Shown one piece after another: positions 22,711 through 34,290 of a stretch of 64,000 nucleotides of DNA. A program made the translations under genes and the position numbers. Source of the stretch: Nicotiana tabacum (lineage: Eukaryota > Streptophyta > Magnoliopsida > Solanales > Solanaceae); NCBI RefSeq assembly GCF_000715075.1, contig NC_134097.1:65443190-65507189 (forward strand), read 5' to 3'. Below the pieces are notes generated by a model. The model was given only the letters and a program-made list of their open reading frames with translations, ran no database searches and had not been told where the DNA came from. Position 1 is the first letter of the stretch; every line of letters starts with the position of its first letter.

Positions 22711-23984
22711 AATATAATTAAAACAGCCTCAATAGAAGCTACAAATCAAGATCTAGAAGACTTCAAAATTAAAGAAATTATAAATTTAGGAGTAATAAGA
22801 AGATCCACTTCTAAACACAGGTCAGCAGCTATTATGGTTAGAAACCATAATGAGATAGTAAGAGGAAAAACAAGAATGATAATAAACTACAAAAGACTTA
22901 ATGATAACACTAGAACAGATGGATATAAGTTACCTGATAAAAAAGAACTAATAAATAGAATACAAGGAAAAAGGATATTCAGCAAGTTTAATTGCAAGAA
23001 AAAAGCATTGAGTGGACTGCATTTACTTGTCCAGAAGGACACTTTGAATGGTTAATAATGTCGTTCGGACTAAAAACAGCTCCACCAATTTTTCAACAAA
23101 AAATGGATAGTATATTTGGAGAATATAAGAGATTTATTTTAGTATATGCAGATGATATATTAGTATTTAGTAAAGATATTAAAGAACATTTAGGACATTT
23201 ATAGACAGTATTTAGATTATTTTTAGATAATGGAATAATAATTAGTAAAAAGAAGAAGGAACTATGTAAGAATTATATAAATTTTCTAGGAGTAATCTTA
23301 GGGGATGGAAAAATTAAATTACAATTCCATATAGCTAAAAAGGCCTTAGAAATGCCAGATAAATTAGATAGTACCAAAGAGCTACAAAAGTTTTTGGGTA
23401 TAGTAAATTATGCGAGAAACTTTATAAAAGACTTAGAAAAAATAGCAGGACCATTATATACTAAGACAGGATCTACACGACAAAAATATTTTAACACAGA
23501 AGACATTAAATTAGTACAAAAAATTAAAGAAAAAATAAAAAATATTCTTGATTTAAATGTGCCACTAGAAACAGACTACTTGATAATAAAAACAAAAGGT
23601 AGTTTTGAAGGATGGGGAGCAGTTCTAAAAGCAAAACCAAATAAATTTAATGATAGGAGCACAGAAAAAATATGTGTTTATCAAAGTGGTAAATATAAAG
23701 AAAAAGAAAATATGAGTAGTATAGATGCAAAGATATTAGCTGTAATTTACGGATTAAATAATTTTAAATTATATATATTAAATAAAAAAGAAGTAACAAT
23801 TAAAACTGAGTGCGAAGCCTTAGTTAAATTTCACCAGAAGATAAACGCAGAGAATAGTAGTAGAAGAAGATGGTTAAATTTTATTGATACTATATCAATA
23901 TATAATCTAGTTTTTGAACATATTAAAGGAAAAGATAATAATTTAGCAGATCAGTTAAGTAGGCTTAAAATTACTGTCAATTAA
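22711..23984 (+). pseudogene. Pararetrovirus pol, RT and RNase H (right arm), broken
   Basis: The frame enters at the inverted-repeat junction (about 18 codons before it read antisense left-arm sequence and are not pol). It shows the RT start (TASIEATNQD, MVRNHNEIVRGK, NYKRLNDNT), then a deletion of about 28 bp beside the first catalytic Asp, whose place reads Asn (FNCKK). The core goes on in another frame (CPEGHFEW, FGLKTAPP, VYADD, where the left arm has YVDD), stops at 23202-23204, and RNase H follows (23352-23984, SRLKITVN at the end). RNase H acid positions are partly changed (IKTKGSFEGW, IKTECEAL). Inactive. Confidence 0.85.
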
Positions 23985-24000
23985 TAAACAAGTATTTTAC

Positions 24001-25044
24001 ATGTACAACATGAGACCAACAGTTTTCAAGACTGAAGACAAAGGGAAGGGCATTCAAGCCTCACCCTCAGACAGATACTTGCAGACAGTATTAGGTAATC
24101 TTCATTTCAAGCCACATCCTTTGGGAGAACAGACTAATATGGAAAGAATAAATTTTGAAAAACATAATTTAATATTTTTTCCACCATCAAACATGTCATT
24201 TAGAATCCAACCAGAATGTGTCATAGACAGACCTCAACGGTGTTTCATTGATAACTTATGGATAGCATATAACAAGAAAGACACTAAATATTTTATAGCG
24301 TCTCTTAATGCCTTAGGACAATATTTTACAGATAAAAACCAAGACAAAAGATTTAAATATTATGTGGTTATACATGGTATGACAAATAGTATTTTCCAGA
24401 CATGGTTAAAAGTACTAGATTCCATTACAGATATAGAAAAACCACTTTTCAAAGGTTTTAATGATTTTACTGAAGCATTAGATTATGCAAGAGGAATACT
24501 AGGACCAAACTATTATATCTCACCAGCACTCAGACAAAACCAAGAAAAAATCCCTCAATACAACATCCGAAAAGACAATGACAAGATAATATTTTGTGAT
24601 CATTGTTCATCAATGATAGAAGCCTTTAAACGAATAAACCAGAAAAATAAGACCCTGGCACAAGAAAAGACTAAACTTATGGAGTAGGTAAAGGTATTGG
24701 AACACAGAGTACGAACGATGAGAATGGAATTATCCCAGACTCAAGTTATTTCTCAACAAGACACAGAGATGAACAGTCCAAAACAGAGTTCTCCATCTCA
24801 AACAAAAATGGATGAGAAGGGTGTGCATTCCCCAATGAATGCAGCAAGATCCACTGTATCGGATAATGAAACAGCTAGTCTGGTTCAAATAATAACCTGT
24901 AAAGACACATCAAATCAGTTTATGGCTGTCACTTTGCCAAAAAGTGAAGATGAAAGTTCATCTAAAAGAAGACTACCCAAAACATTAACACAGGGAGAAG
25001 CGTTAAAAAAGAAGAGTATAATTTCAAAAAAAGAAAAAAAATGA
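24001..25044 (+). pseudogene. Pararetrovirus transactivator/viroplasmin (right arm), one stop
   Basis: It starts at 24001 (MYNMRPTVFKTEDKG), 17 bp after pol ends. The first 228 codons are open and include the viroplasmin domain (YYVVIHG...FQTWLKVLDSI) and CDHCSSMIEAF. A TAG at 24685-24687 interrupts it where the left arm has a Gln codon, and the frame then goes on to 25044 with the coiled-coil and Ser/Thr-rich tail. Role in the family: inclusion-body matrix and reinitiation of translation. It is the best preserved viral gene here but still broken. Confidence 0.8.
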
Positions 25045-25114
25045 AAAAATAGAAAATATAATCAAACAGACAATAGAAATTTTTTTTCAAGAAAAAGAAT
25101 AACAAGACAAACAC

Positions 25115-25297
25115 ATGGTTAAGAATCCAAGTCCAAGTCCAAGTCCAAATCCAAGTCCAAATCCAGAAAGGACCCAAAGTTCAAGAGAAGATGATAACTA
25201 TGAAGATAACCTAAATTATCAAGATGCTCAAGATCCATATGAAGATGAGTCAGAAATGAGTTTCGATTCAATAGCTATACATAATTTAGACACATAA
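25115..25297 (+). CDS. Small Pro/Ser-repeat acidic ORF (right arm)
   Basis: 60 codons, MVKNPSPSPSPNPS then acidic EDDNYEDN and DPYEDESE, ending IAIHNLDT. It is the counterpart of 9471-9659. It differs in number of PS repeats, as expected for a hexanucleotide run, and stays open. Product and role unknown. Confidence 0.4.
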   Translation: MVKNPSPSPSPNPSPNPERTQSSREDDNYEDNLNYQDAQDPYEDESEMSFDSIAIHNLDT

Positions 25298-25677
25298 AAA
25301 TAAAGTCCCAGTTAAAGAGCAATTAAAGAGCACCAAAGACAAAGGAAAAGTAACAAGGCTGGTATACAGAACAATAATGTTAGCGTACCAATGAGAAAAA
25401 CAAGAAGGTAAAGAAGATGTGACAGGAAGAAATGCTAGCTGTACTAAAAGACCAAAGTGACAAGTGACATAAAGTAGAGAAGATGTGACAAGAGGTAATG
25501 TTAGTTGTGCTAAAAGACACGTTAAATTTTTGAGTGGAAGAAAAAGTTACAAACACGGAAGGAATTTCCGACCAAGCCATGTGAAGATGGGACCCAATGA
25601 AGTACCATGCAAGGCTGGACAAGATAGATTTCAGAAGAGTTTGGAATCCATTTTTAAAATCCGTTCCAAAATTTAGC

Positions 25678-25685
25678 TATAAAAA
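25678..25685 (+). promoter_or_regulatory. TATA box of the pararetrovirus promoter, right arm
   Basis: TATAAAAA in GCTATAAAAAGGAG, identical in setting to the left arm. The 300 bp upstream hold direct repeats (GATGTGACA with GCTAAAAGAC-like parts, 25410-25520). Confidence 0.65.
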
Positions 25686-25841
25686 GGAGAAGAAAGCAGA
25701 AGAAAAACAAGATACAAGAAGAAGAAAAACACTCTGAAGAAAACCCATCCAACCAACCTTTTCATCATCAACTCCCTTCCAAACCACTTTGTAAAATATA
25801 TCCTTATGAATACTTTAGTAGTTCCTCCTCTAAGCTTGTAA

Positions 25842-25847
25842 AATAAA
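25842..25847 (+). terminator. Poly(A) signal of the pararetrovirus, right arm
   Basis: AATAAA in GTAAAATAAATAAGTCC, about 164 nt after the TATA box, the layout of caulimovirid terminal redundancy. Leader sequence follows to 26021. Confidence 0.65.
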
Positions 25848-26025
25848 TAAGTCCTTATGCTTATGTGTGATCGTTTTTAATTCCCAAAGCTCAATAGACT
25901 TTTTCGGGTTTTCCGAAAAAGAAATATATCTCCTATAAGCATGTAAGTTACTCATTTTTATCTAAATTATGTTTCTGCTAGATATTACCCCTGTTTATTT
26001 TAAAAACTTTTTGTTATTCTACCAA

Positions 26026-26251
26026 AACAGCAGTAACATCGCAGTCCCACGGTAGTCCCAGCTACCAAAACTTCCCGAACTACATTAACCTGATTCCCCT
26101 TTAGCCAGGGATATGTATGAAACCTTTGAAACAAAGGTTCGGTTAAATCTTTTTCAAAAAAATGCTTCACACGGAGTACTCGGATGGGCAAAAATCGCTC
26201 GCTTTATCTTTGCACGAAAATCCTTCGTGTCTTCGGGCAAAGAGGGGCAGC
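26026..26251 (+). repeat. Stray 3'-interior fragment of element E before its first LTR
   Basis: This stretch, ending in the purine tract GAGGGGCAGC, repeats 37625-37850, which lies just before the 3' LTR. With the LTRs the direct duplication is about 2.76 kb. It is what remains of an upstream unit (interior end plus LTR), joined to viral DNA at about 26021-26026. The bases CTACCAAAAC at the junction also occur inside the fragment near 26064, a possible microhomology. Confidence 0.75.
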
Positions 26252-28780
26252 TGTAAGCACGTGATTTTTGCCCTATATGAGAATTACTCCCAAAAAATTC
26301 AAAAAAATAAAATAATTTTTCTTGGTGTGCAATTTTTGTGATATTTTGTGTAACTATTTGTATATTTGTCTATGCATGTTTATTTGTTAAATTAATAAAA
26401 AATACAAAAATAGGCATCTTTTGCATTTTTAACATTTAATGTCCAAATGAACAATTTTATGCTTAATTATTACTTAATTGTGCGTTAATTGTTATTGAAG
26501 TTAATTTGCGCTTTTATAACTTAATTTAGTTCTTAATAATAATTTAAGTACTTTTATAATTTAGTTTTAGAAAAATAAAAGAAGAAAAGAGAACAAAAAT
26601 ATAAAGAAAAATCGGATTGGGCCACTTCTTCAATTTCAAACCACAGGCCCAAATAATTGCCCAACTTTCCCCATGACCCGGTCCGTTTCAAACCGGGTCG
26701 ATCCGGTCCGCTCCATTAACCCAACACCCCTTCTTCATTTTTGTCCAACACAAAACAAAACCAAAAAAATAAAAAATAAAAAGTGAATTATCACTATTAA
26801 TAGTTTTTTTTTATATATATAAAAACCGAAAATATTTTATTTTATTTATTATTTTTATTTTAAAAAATATATATATATAGTAATTTCAGAAATGATTTTA
26901 AAAAAAAAAAGTAAAAGAATGTAGAAAATTTTAAAAAAGTAAAAAGTTTTAAAAAATTTAAAAGTAAAATAAGGTTGGAATTAAAAAATAAATATAAAGG
27001 TATCTGAAAATTTAAAAAATTTAAAGTAATTGAAAGTAGCATTTTTAAAAGAAAAAGAAAAGATAGTGGTTTGTTTTTTTAAAGAAAAGTTAAATAAAGT
27101 GAGATTCTCTTTTAAAAAAAATAAAAAGTGGGATTTTAAATAAGATGAAGTAATTAAAGTTGGAATTTTAAAAATAAAAGTAAATAAATGTGGGATTTAT
27201 TTTTCTAAAAAAATAAAAGTAATTTGTAAGTGGGATTTCTTTTTATTAAAAAAATAATAAAATAATAAAAAAACAAATCTGAAAATTTCGAAAATTTTGC
27301 TATAAATATAAGAGAAAATTTAGGAATAAGGGGTGGAAAAAATGAGAGGAAAAACAAGATAGAGAGAAGAAAAAAAGAGGGGGCAGAGTGAGAAGTATAC
27401 ACCCGATATACATTATGGATACACTGAATATACAAGGGCAGAATTCATTTTGGAGAGTTTTGAAGTTGAAAAAGAATAGTTACTGCTTCATTGCCTCGCT
27501 TAAGATCTGAAATAGTCAGAACCTTCCTGCCTTTTACTTCTTCTCTATACTTGGAGTCGTTTATAGTCTCCTGGGTTTTCTGCTATTCCTACTGTACTGG
27601 TTTGCGGTGTTGCTGAATCTGCTGTTGCTGTGTTATTACTGTTGTTGACTTCTCCTTCTTTTGTTCTTGTACTGCTGTTTCCAGGTACACATTTGTACAA
27701 TCTCGGCTTGAAGCAAAAAATGAAATATTAATCAGGCTTTGTTCCTGTTGAATTCCTCCTGTTTAGATTTGTGGTTGAATATAATTTTTCTTTCTTCGTA
27801 TAAAGATGTAGTTGAATGATTAATGAATAATGAGGTTGCATATGTATACTTTCTTCATCTAATAATGTTAGTTTAAATTAATCGGAGAATAATTAATCTG
27901 TTTTGATATTATGGTCAATCTCATGTTCTAGTATTATTGAATAACAGAATATAAAATGAAAGCAGTTTTTTTGTACAAACTCGATCGCAATTTTCCATTC
28001 GCATTAGCCGTAAACTAATAACTAATAAGTTACGTTTTTCAGCATGTAAATAATTAAGAGATTTTCTTTTATTTTAGAGACAAACTTAATAGAAAATATA
28101 GTCATTGTAGGTTTATCCTTTAAAAATAAAAATGAGACGAGCCTCGCCAAATAAAACGTATAGATTGCGGGGCCCTCACAAAATGTATGGTTTAATTAGA
28201 ATTCGGAAGGACCGTTTAGCAAATTTCACGGTCTTCTCCAAAATAATAACGCGATAATCTCTTTAGGCGCGTGTTTAATATTTTACTTTCTTAAGCCTGG
28301 GTGTGCATTTCATGCGACCCGAATCTAAATCCCCAAACATCAAATAAAACGTGTTCCGGATTGTGGGTGCATTTCATGTGACGCAGTCCAAAGACGTGTT
28401 TTAAGCGATGTTCACATTTCTTTTAAAAACAATAATAATAAAGCGGTTAAAAGATAAAATTTGCACATAAGTTCATATTTGTATAAAATCAGATAATCAA
28501 GCCGAATATAACAGTTGAGCGACCGTGCTAGAACCACGGAACTCGGGAATGCCTAACACCTTATCCCGGGTTAACAGAATTCCTTATCCGGATTTCTGGT
28601 ACGCAGACTATAATATGGAGTCATTCTTTTCCTCGATTCGGGATTAAAATTGGTGACTTGGGACACCCTAAATCTCCCAAGTGGCGACTCTGAAATAAAT
28701 AAACCAATCCCGTCTCGATTGTCCTTTAATTGGAAAAATTCCCTTGCACCCTCGCGGGTGCGGAAAAAGGAGGTGTGACA
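26252..28780 (+). repeat. First LTR of element E
   Basis: 2529 bp, TGTAAGCACGTG (with a G-box CACGTG) to GGTGTGACA. An A/T-rich middle (26730-27290) precedes a TATA box at 27301-27308 (TATAAATA). The last 700 bp resemble the end of LTR F. No gene supported inside. Confidence 0.92.
27301..27308 (+). promoter_or_regulatory. TATA box in first LTR of E
   Basis: TATAAATA in GCTATAAATATAAG about 1.05 kb into the LTR; the second LTR has it at 38907-38914. Confidence 0.55.
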
Positions 28781-28784
28781 GCTC

Positions 28785-28801
28785 TGGCGACTCTGCTGGG
28801 G
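28785..28801 (+). promoter_or_regulatory. Primer-binding site of element E
   Basis: TGGCGACTCTGCTGGGG starts four bases after the LTR end. It is the TGGCGACTC...GGGG type found in Ogre/Tat elements and usually attributed to a tRNA-Arg primer; the tRNA is from memory of the family, not tested. Confidence 0.65.
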
Positions 28802-30220
28802 AATACTTTAACCCAGAACCACTGGTTCAGGGTTAGAAATTCGAGCTTAGATAAATTGTTATGTTTGGCTTTATCTGATTTTTACATGTTTTGAGCCTAA
28901 TGTGCTAAATGTTGCCTTTACCGCTTTGATATTATCTGAACTGTATATAAACTGTGCCGAAACCTACTCTTCTTACCTCCGGGGATGTGCTTACTGGTTA
29001 AGACTCCCTATTCTATTAGTGTCATGCCCTAAATAAAAGATGCTCGGAAAGTTTCTAAGCCGGCTGGCCTTTTGGTTCCCGGACAGGAGCTTCTTCCTCA
29101 ACTCGAGTGGTCCGCTCGGGTACACTGTCTAGAACACCGACCCAGGTTTTGAACATAGAATAACGTGACTTCATGCCGGATCCCTAGTAGGAACGCTTAT
29201 TTGCATCACGTTGCATTTGACTTAGGGGACTCAACACAGGGGTTGGGTCCGTCTAGGACTAGCAAGCTGATATGAAAAGGTCATCCTGATGCATCCTATT
29301 TGTTTTCCGTGCATTTATTTGTCTCGTGCCCGCATGCTGACCGGTGTTTGAATATTATGAATATTGTGAAATTGAAAAAAAGGAAATAGCGGTTAGGGAA
29401 TTGATTGTTTATTTTTGAAAAAACCCAATACCCAAATACTGTCAAAACTCTGCCAAAATTTTGGAAAGAAAAAAAAACGTCTTATTAGTTTGTTTTATTA
29501 AAAGCAAAGGAAAAATAGAAAAAAAAAATCGTTGTTCTGTTTTGTTTTTCAAAAAAAAATATATATAGAAATATATAGTTTGTCTTGTCATAAAAATAAA
29601 AATTAAAAAGAGTCTTACTTTTTTTAAAATGGGTTTTTTATGAAAATTCAAATAATAATAATAATAAAAAAAAGAGTCTTTCATTATTTGTCACAAATAT
29701 ATACATGTATATATATATATATATATATCCAAAAGTTTTTATTTCCAAAAAATATATATATGTCTTTATTTGTTGCAAAAATATTTGTCTTGCCAAAAAG
29801 TCTAGAAAGGTTTTTAGACCCCCAATTTTCAAAAACAAAAAAAAATCCAAAAATATTTTCCATTATTAACTTCTTTAGAAAGTCTTTTAACTATTTTTTT
29901 TAAAAAAAATGTATAATAAGATAGAAAAAAATCCGAAAATATTTTTCTTCTTTCAAAATTGAAAAGAAAATTCAAAATTCAAAAAAAAATATTTTTTAGA
30001 AGCATTTCTTTTATTAAAGGTAAAATTCCGAAAAATATTTTCTTCTTCCTTTAGAATAAGAAAAAAAAAAAAACAAATGGAAATTAAAAAAAATATATAT
30101 ATATCTTAGAAGTCTTTCTTTTAAAAAGAAAATCAATCAAAAATATTTCCTTTCTCCTTTTAAAGTAGTTCTTTCACAAATTCAAAAAAGGAAGTTAGTT
30201 CATCTACTTATTCTTGATTG
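28802..30220 (+). other. Leader of element E, mostly low complexity
   Basis: About 600 bp of ordinary leader is followed by an A/T-rich stretch (29380-30190) with poly(A), poly(T) and a (TA)n run at about 29703-29728. Short ORFs made of Lys, Phe and Ile are by-products of composition. No gene seen. Confidence 0.7.
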
Positions 30221-30223
30221 CCC

Positions 30224-30268
30224 GAACTACGCGGGTTTGATTCTCACCGGATGTGAAGATACGTAGGC
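30224..30268 (+). other. Module-border hairpin motif N1 (element E)
   Basis: GAACTACG...GATACGTAGGC with inner stem TCTCAC/GTGAAGA (one bulge). Outer CTACG/CGTAG can pair. Counterpart of the motif at 63611-63654 in element F. Confidence 0.6.
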
Positions 30269-30344
30269 AACCCTCATCGGGTCCAACCCCACCTTTTGCT
30301 AAAAAAGCCAAAAATAAATAAATAACAAAAAATATATGTCAAAT

Positions 30345-30935
30345 TTTAATTTTGGTGATGTTGTTTTGTCATAAATAGCCGAATGTTCCCGAATGGGACG
30401 CCGGAAGGCTGACTTTGCATAAACAGCCACCTTTGGGTCATTTTTTAAGACTTGGTCCAGTTGACCCCCACAGCCTAAAAATCTTCGTCCCCGAGACGTT
30501 GAAAGGCCGTGTTTGCAATATTGACTTTTCTAATTTGAAAAACGATAAAAAGAGTTATAAATAAGTCAGGTGATGCTGTTTTGTCATAAATAGCCGAATG
30601 TTCCCGAAAGGGACGCCGGAAGGTTGACCTGGCATAAACAGCCACCTTTGGGTCATTTTGAGATATGGACCCACACAGCCTTAAAAATCTTCGTCCCCGA
30701 GGTGCTGAAGGGCCGTGTTTGCAACATCAGGTTTTTATTATAATTTGAAGAAAAAAACAAAGAGTCGGCGGTCAGGTGAATACCGTTTGAGTTTTGTCAT
30801 AATAAGCCGAGCCAGCTTCGGCCGCGTCTTAAACCGTTCTTGCCGAAATAGCCTTAGAGTATCTTTCAGTTGTCGAAAGGTTGTTTTCGTAAAAGAATGG
30901 ACAAGTTGGTAAAGTGTCAAAATAATCCTCCCCGG
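30345..30935 (+). repeat. 215-bp tandem repeat in E leader
   Basis: Two good copies start with TGTTTTGTCATAAATAGCC at about 30362 and 30577, and a weaker third follows from about 30780. Each includes GACGCCGGAAGG and TCTTCGTCCCCGAG. Element F has one copy at 63360-63540 in its leader, on the - strand. Confidence 0.75.
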
Positions 30936-31173
30936 CCTCAAAATTCATGTGAAGTTTGACAGGGGCCACATTTGCAAAAATAACCGTTTGGTTGCATTTG
31001 ACAAACGGGGAAAGGAAGCTGGCCGTTGTTTTTGTAAATCTTTTGATTAGAATATGCGGGTTGTTTGATTTTCAAGTTTGTAGGTCATCTTTAAACCTTC
31101 GAAACCCAATTTGTTTTATTATGAAAATTGATAAAGAAAAAATGTTTCATTGCTTTTACCTTTCATTTTGTCC

Positions 31174-31218
31174 GAACTACGCAAGGTCTGATTCATGCGG
31201 GGTCATGATACGTAGGCA
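31174..31218 (+). other. Module-border hairpin motif N2 (element E)
   Basis: GAACTACG...GATACGTAGGC with inner stem TCATG/CATGA. Counterpart at 61015-61057 has TCACG/CGTGA, a paired change. Confidence 0.65.
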
Positions 31219-31229
31219 ATCTCCATAAG

Positions 31230-34200
31230 ATTCGACCACAACAAAAAAAATGAAAAAAAAATGAAAAAAAAATGAAAAAAAAATCGAAAAAAAGAAAGAA
31301 AAAATGAAAAAATGAAAAATAGAAAAAAAAGAAAAATGAAAAAATTTGAAGAAAAAAAAGAAAAGAAAAAAAGATGTTGTCAATAATGAGGACCGACTGA
31401 GTCCATTCTAACCTGTTTTGTTTTGAATCACAAAGTTAAGGTGGTTGGTTTGTGGTAAGCCGGACAATGACACCCAGAACATCGCGAAGAATCCTATTGG
31501 GAACTTGTTGACGGGTGATGATATTGAAGTTGGCAACGGTCTGGCAATATTGATGCAAAGCAAAATGGCTAAGATGTCAGTTTCGCTAAGTGGGAGGACG
31601 CTCCGTTCCTTGGTTAACAAGAAAGAAGCAGTTGGTGGCTTATTTTGTTGTCATTTCTGTTTGTTCGGATTATTAGGATTGTAATTCAGATTTTGTTTTG
31701 TGTCAATATCTTTCCGCTTATCTTTCCGTTTTGTCATAGCGGTTTGTTTAAGTTTTGTCCAGGTTGTTTAGGATTTTATTTCGTTTGTTTTGTTATTCAA
31801 ACCATTTCACCGGTAGTCTAGCACAAAATCCAGTCTTTTATTATTTCCATTCATCTTTTTGTTTAATCTTTTTATCATTTTGTTCAGCGCCGATTCTAGT
31901 GACATGACATTCGCACACAGTTTGGGCCTAATCTTTAAAGTTAATCATAAAACCCCGAAAAGGTGATCAGAACATTTAAAGGAAATAAGAACGGTTTGAG
32001 ATTATTCGGAGCTCGAGTCATGTGGAACTGGGGCAAGTAAAACATAAAGAAAACCGTTAAAGGCAAGATTCGCCAAATTGACATAAGGGTCTTCATGATA
32101 ATGAGAAGTGAGAGTGTCGCCCAACGGTGCTTTAGAAATGGCAAATGAAAAAGCAAACGTGTGAATATAATTGTCAAGTCCAGCATCATCGGAAGAGACT
32201 ATAAATCTTTATTGTGTTGTTTGCACTTGGCATGTTTTGAAGACTGGAATGACGAAGGCATTTTGTTCTGCTACCTAAACACTTTACCCTTAGTTACCCC
32301 TTTTGAGCCTTATTTATTTTCCTTCATACCCCTCGTTCGGAATTAGTAGCAATGAATAGAAAACGCAAGCGCGGAAGGTAAACAAAAGAAAAAAAAGGAG
32401 AAAGAAAAGAAAACAACACAACAAAAAAAAGGGGTAAAAGAAAAAAAAAAGAAAAAAGAAAAATGATAACAAAAAAAAACAAAAAAAAAAACAAAAGAAA
32501 GTCAAATGAAAAAGAGGAATTGGGAACTACGTTTGACATGATTCCTCAAAGAGGATACGTAGGCGCTTCACGGCTCGGTCATAGTTTTGAAAAAAAAGAT
32601 ATAAAGAAAAATCAATTAAAATATCCCCAAGCAAGAAACTGGGGCAAAGGTTGCGTTTGTTGTAAATAAATCTAATTCCGAAGGTTGTAACTAATAACCC
32701 AAAATTAATGCATTTTTTGAGCCTTTAATACCTTTTTTTCTAGCCCTATCCAAAACCCACATTACGGTCCAAAGAAAGACCTTCTGATCAGTCTTCAAAA
32801 GATGCCAAGTCAGACAAATCAGAGTCTCCCCGGTGAGCATAACATTCTGTTCCACAGCAGAAAGGACTCTAATCCCCAGCAGAAAGAGTCATATCGGCGA
32901 CACTCCAAATCCCTAGCTGGAAAGTGATACAAATGAGAGAGTCTTATCGGTGAAAACCTTCACAGGCACCATAAGGCGATGAAAGCTGAGAGAAAACCAA
33001 AAATGAGAGAGACTTGATAGTGAAAACCCTTCGGGCACTACAAGTCGAATAAGATTGAGAATCAGATGGGGAATCGCCAATTGAAGATCTTGAAAGATGA
33101 TTGACGGTAGAGGATAGACCACATGTTCATGTCATGACCATTAGAGCTGGTATCTCCATTTGATAGATTTTCCTTTATAGTTTCTTTTGTTAAAGAGTCA
33201 TCTTTTCTTTTGTCTTTATTTTGTTCCCTTTTATCTTTTTCCTTTCATAGAAAAATCCCCAATAGAGTCTGTTTGGTCAGAACAAGTGTGAGCTGACTTC
33301 AAAATAGGCCATCAGCTTTCCAAAATGAGATCTGACTAGTACATCTAAGTGGTATAGTCAGCAGGGAACAAACGCGAGGCCAGTGTCAAAAGATATCCCC
33401 AACGGAAGGGAATTGACAGAAGGACTGACAAGTGTCAAGAGGGATACCATTGCCTTTATCAAAGGTTATAAACCTCAAGGCCAAAGCCCGTGGGCAAATC
33501 AAGGAGAGAAATGAGCATGATTTGGGAAATTCATACTAGACTAAAAGGTCGTGGAAATGCCAGTTTCCGAGCTATGCCACAAAAGAAGAGGGATATCCCC
33601 AGAAAGGAATTATCCCCAGCAAATAATATCATCCCCAACAAGTTGTGGAGCGCAAAGCAAGGAAGGAGAAAGGGAAAACCATCCCAGTAGGAGTATCACA
33701 ACCAACCACCATGTTTTAAACTAACAAATTTTGTTTGATTTGAAACAGGTAAAGGAATGGGCATTGACGCCAGAAATGCATGCCACAAGGGATATTACCA
33801 AACTGGGGCAGAAAATTTTCCTTCCATTTAGAAAATTTTCTGTAAGTCAGGTACCCATGCGGGGAAAAATAAATATAACACCAGTCTCAAGGGAAGTGGT
33901 CTTAGAACCAGTGTTGCCCCAACATAATAAGTTTCAATGGAGGAAGTTGTTCCCCAGCAAAGGAATCAGAATCCCCCAGCAGTGTTATCCACGACAGCGT
34001 TATCCCCAGCTGATAACATTTTACCCCCAACAGGTAAGTAAATAATTCCCCAACAGTGTTATCCCTAGCAGTTTCGAGGAGTCCAACACGAGTTTGGTGA
34101 AAATCGGTATCCTCAGCGGTTCCTTTCTGGGAAAGGCAAAACGAGTCTCAAGGGAGTTAGTCTTCAAAGAAAGAAGCTAATAATAATAAAAAAAAATTAA

Positions 34201-34290
34201 AATAAAAAATTTGGGGAAGGTAGAAAGGGAAAATTCCTCCCAAGCAAAATAATCCCCAGCAAGTATTCGAGATAAGATATTTTCAAGTCT
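31230..34290 (+). other. Non-coding interior of E with A-rich tracts and CCCCAGC-rich part
   Basis: A-rich runs (31235-31375, 32380-32515) flank unremarkable sequence, and from about 32750 there are many CCCCAGCA and CCCCAAC repeats plus a degenerate 65-bp repeat with GAGAGACTTGATAGTGAAAACC-like text (32930-33045). The second half matches, inverted, the 3' region of element F (52000-53330). ORFs of up to 104 codons here show no domain and lie in repeats. Confidence 0.65.
32524..32564 (+). other. Module-border hairpin motif N3 (element E)
   Basis: GAACTACG...GATACGTAGGC with inner stem CCTC/GAGG and AAA loop. Counterpart at 53332-53372 in element F is nearly identical, including the following CACGGCTCGGTCAT. 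Confidence 0.65.

Larger units (their letters stand above)
22711..26021 (+). mobile_element. Endogenous pararetrovirus, right arm, first part
   Basis: The same viral segment as the left arm on the + strand: pol (22711-23984), viroplasmin (24001-25044), small Pro/Ser ORF, promoter, poly(A) signal and start of leader. It is cut at 26021 by element E and resumes at 40389-41041. The two arms form a head-to-head inverted repeat centred near 22665. Both arms share the stop that follows the RT core, so they probably derive from one copy that was already defective. Confidence 0.85.

Noticed and set aside
29440..29903. Phe/Lys/Ile-rich ORFs on both strands
   Set aside because: Low-complexity A/T sequence in the leader of element E.
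33731..34045. 104-codon ORF in element E
   Set aside because: It lies in CCCCAGCA-rich non-coding sequence; no domain, and the homologous part of F is not open in the same way.
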